A stretch of DNA of 32,993 bases, taken from assembly GCA_026982475.1 (NCBI GenBank), contig JALSHB010000190.1, positions 1 to 32,993 of the forward strand, given 5' to 3'. Shown in pieces: positions 32,901 through 32,993 of this stretch; positions within the stretch are counted from its first letter, which is position 1, and every line of letters starts with the position of its first letter. The position numbers and the translations under genes were made by a program. The notes beneath the pieces were generated by a model. The model was not told the origin of the DNA. It was given only the letters and a program-made list of their open reading frames with translations, and searched no databases. The stretch is from Chromatiales bacterium (lineage in GTDB: Bacteria; Pseudomonadota; Gammaproteobacteria; SZUA-152).

Positions 32901-32993
32901 CAGCGTCACGGCCGACAGCGGCCTGCTGGCCGGTGAAGCCCTGGCGGCCGCCGTGGAACTGACCCACGACGGTGGTCAGGCCATCGACAACCG
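29962..32993 (+). CDS. Large repeat lipoprotein, PKD-like + DUF11-like domains (partial)
   Basis: ATG 29962 is preceded by GGGAGA. The frame is open to the window edge (1010 codons), so the ORF track omits it. The N-terminus MGTQLLFKGAVLFFTGLLVAC is a lipoprotein signal with lipobox LVAC (Cys21); Gly at +2 favours outer-membrane sorting. Five PKD-like repeats of 96-99 residues follow, with first cysteines at 72, 168, 267, 363 and 459. Each has a CTLDADGDGTVDHTYSDC-type loop with two Cys and a DxDxD calcium-like site. From about 518 on are DUF11/CARDB-like beta domains (PVVAGERVRYTLTLSNTA, LAAGESRTITINAL) organised as a 253-254-residue tandem pair. It is probably a surface adhesin or matrix protein; the C-terminus is unknown. 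Confidence 0.85.
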   Translation, partial: MGTQLLFKGAVLFFTGLLVACGGSGGDDGDGGNNQEAPVINSFQVTPGATQTGTPATFSWDVSDANGDTLSCTLDADGDGTVDHTYSDCGSTTTQAHTYNAAGNYTARLSVDDGNGGTATQTASITITANSSPVFDAALSAAPATVSAGGTVTLAWNISDADGDTLNCTLDADGDGNVDHTFSDCAGAGTQAHVYATAGTYTATLNVTDGNGGTVTSSTSITATAVAGNNPPFFTSALAVSPNPARVGDSVSFGWQVGDADGDTLTCTLDADGDGTVDHTYSDCASVTTQGHIYSTAGTYMATLNVSDSKGGSAQSSTGVSVTANIVPVFDSNLTATPNPIVAGDSLTFAWNVSDADGDMLACRLDVDGDNIIDYTIDDCATATAQAHIYATSGEYAAMLTVDDGNGGVITQSFSVTVNAINTAPVIDAFGVAASPNFTNAVTTLTWSVSDAEVDTLVCSLDVDADGAADYTINDCANNSSQDHIFTTEGAHIVRLIVSDGQASSAPSEQNIEVRLPLAMDVTVDETPVVADERARITVTIGNRSRVAVDDVSLVHRVPSGLSFSSNGDAEPDVQRGNCGNTCTATAEATWTVGSLAAGESRTITINALVDAALLSGTMINMPFVLSATGMSPVSLDKAIEVYNTPSADLALSASTDPVMPGESFTFQVDVGNTSAASLVNGQLRVTLPAGVSVDAVSDSGTDLGNGEVSWDIASLAVGASLRRTISVTADSGLLAGEALAAAVELTHDGGQAIDNRAEHVVTVVAAATKLSVGIATSADPVVAGERVRYTLTLSNTAQVPVDNVAVQLRVPAELSFRYNVDAEPDAQRGNCGNTCTATAEATWAMGSLAAGESRTITINALVDAALLSGNLIATPIRITADGQADTMDRLHVLQVHNTPSADLALSASTDPVMPGESFTFQVDVGNTSAASLVNGQLRVTLPAGVSVDAVSDSGTDLGNGEVSWDIASLAVGASLRRTISVTADSGLLAGEALAAAVELTHDGGQAIDN
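31903..32231 (+). repeat. Near-identical 0.33-kb coding repeat, copy 1
   Basis: The stretch containing GCCTCGACGGATCCGGTGAT (31921) recurs 762 bases later at 32683 and I see no more than scattered differences to the window end. 762 bases is 254 codons, so the repeat is in frame. It encodes one DUF11-like domain (PSADLALSASTDPVMPGES). Confidence 0.9.
32665..32993 (+). repeat. Near-identical 0.33-kb coding repeat, copy 2 (runs to the window end)
   Basis: Second copy of the domain at 31903-32231. The preceding domain is also duplicated (RGNCGNTCTATAEATW at both about 31690 and 32449) but has diverged more, showing a two-domain unit repeated in tandem. More copies may follow outside the window. 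Confidence 0.9.

Noticed and set aside
31471-32967. 498-aa minus-strand ORF with internal repeats
   Set aside because: Antisense to the repeat lipoprotein; its repeats merely mirror the sense-strand duplication.

Overview
The window is chromosomal DNA of a high-GC gammaproteobacterium. The evidence is the gene order rpe-gph-trpE-trpG-trpD-trpC, a membrane-anchored DjlA-type co-chaperone, a fused ArgA of typical length, HemL with HemJ, and a pseudomonad-like TrpE. I cannot name the genus. Most genes are housekeeping. The unusual content is in the spaces between genes, which hold several families of palindromic repeats, and in the envelope genes at both ends.

Layout. 1-81 is the tail of a sensor histidine kinase. 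271-6914 is a minus-strand run: DUF3015 protein, DUF4105 protein, a large outer-membrane metallopeptidase/propeller/barrel fusion, a VanZ-like protein and a ComEC-like metallo-beta-lactamase-fold protein. The DUF3015-DUF4105 end is visibly AT-richer than its surroundings. 7040-11550 carries an RND permease and its periplasmic adaptor, separated by a small plus-strand ORF. Then come hemL (minus), nei (plus), thiE and thiD (minus), a DUF5063 gene (plus), hemJ and a ClC channel (minus), a candidate small RNA (plus), argA (minus), djlA (plus), and the long plus-strand unit rpe-gph-trpE-[GxxExxY]-trpG-trpD-trpC. The right end has a minus-strand membrane protein/small membrane protein/PadR cluster. 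Divergent from it is a very large repeat lipoprotein that runs off the window; the ORF track misses it because it has no stop.

The main observation is in the trp region. A gene for a GxxExxY-family PD-(D/E)xK nuclease-like protein sits between trpE and trpG. It is bounded by near-perfect inverted repeats built from CGCAAAGG units. Gene-less hairpins with the same ends fill the rpe/gph, gph/trpE and trpG/trpD gaps. One of these is itself interrupted by a 69-bp MITE-like element with perfect 18-bp terminal inverted repeats and a 5-bp target-site duplication. This looks like an autonomous element plus non-autonomous derivatives, comparable in architecture to RAYT/REP but with a different protein. 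A second repeat family (CACCACAGAGACAC) surrounds nei and thiE and has supplied the C-terminus of ThiE.

Limits. All calls come from reading the sequence and recalling protein families. No alignments, structure predictions or database searches were run. Promoters, the small RNA and the mobility of the repeat elements are inferences.
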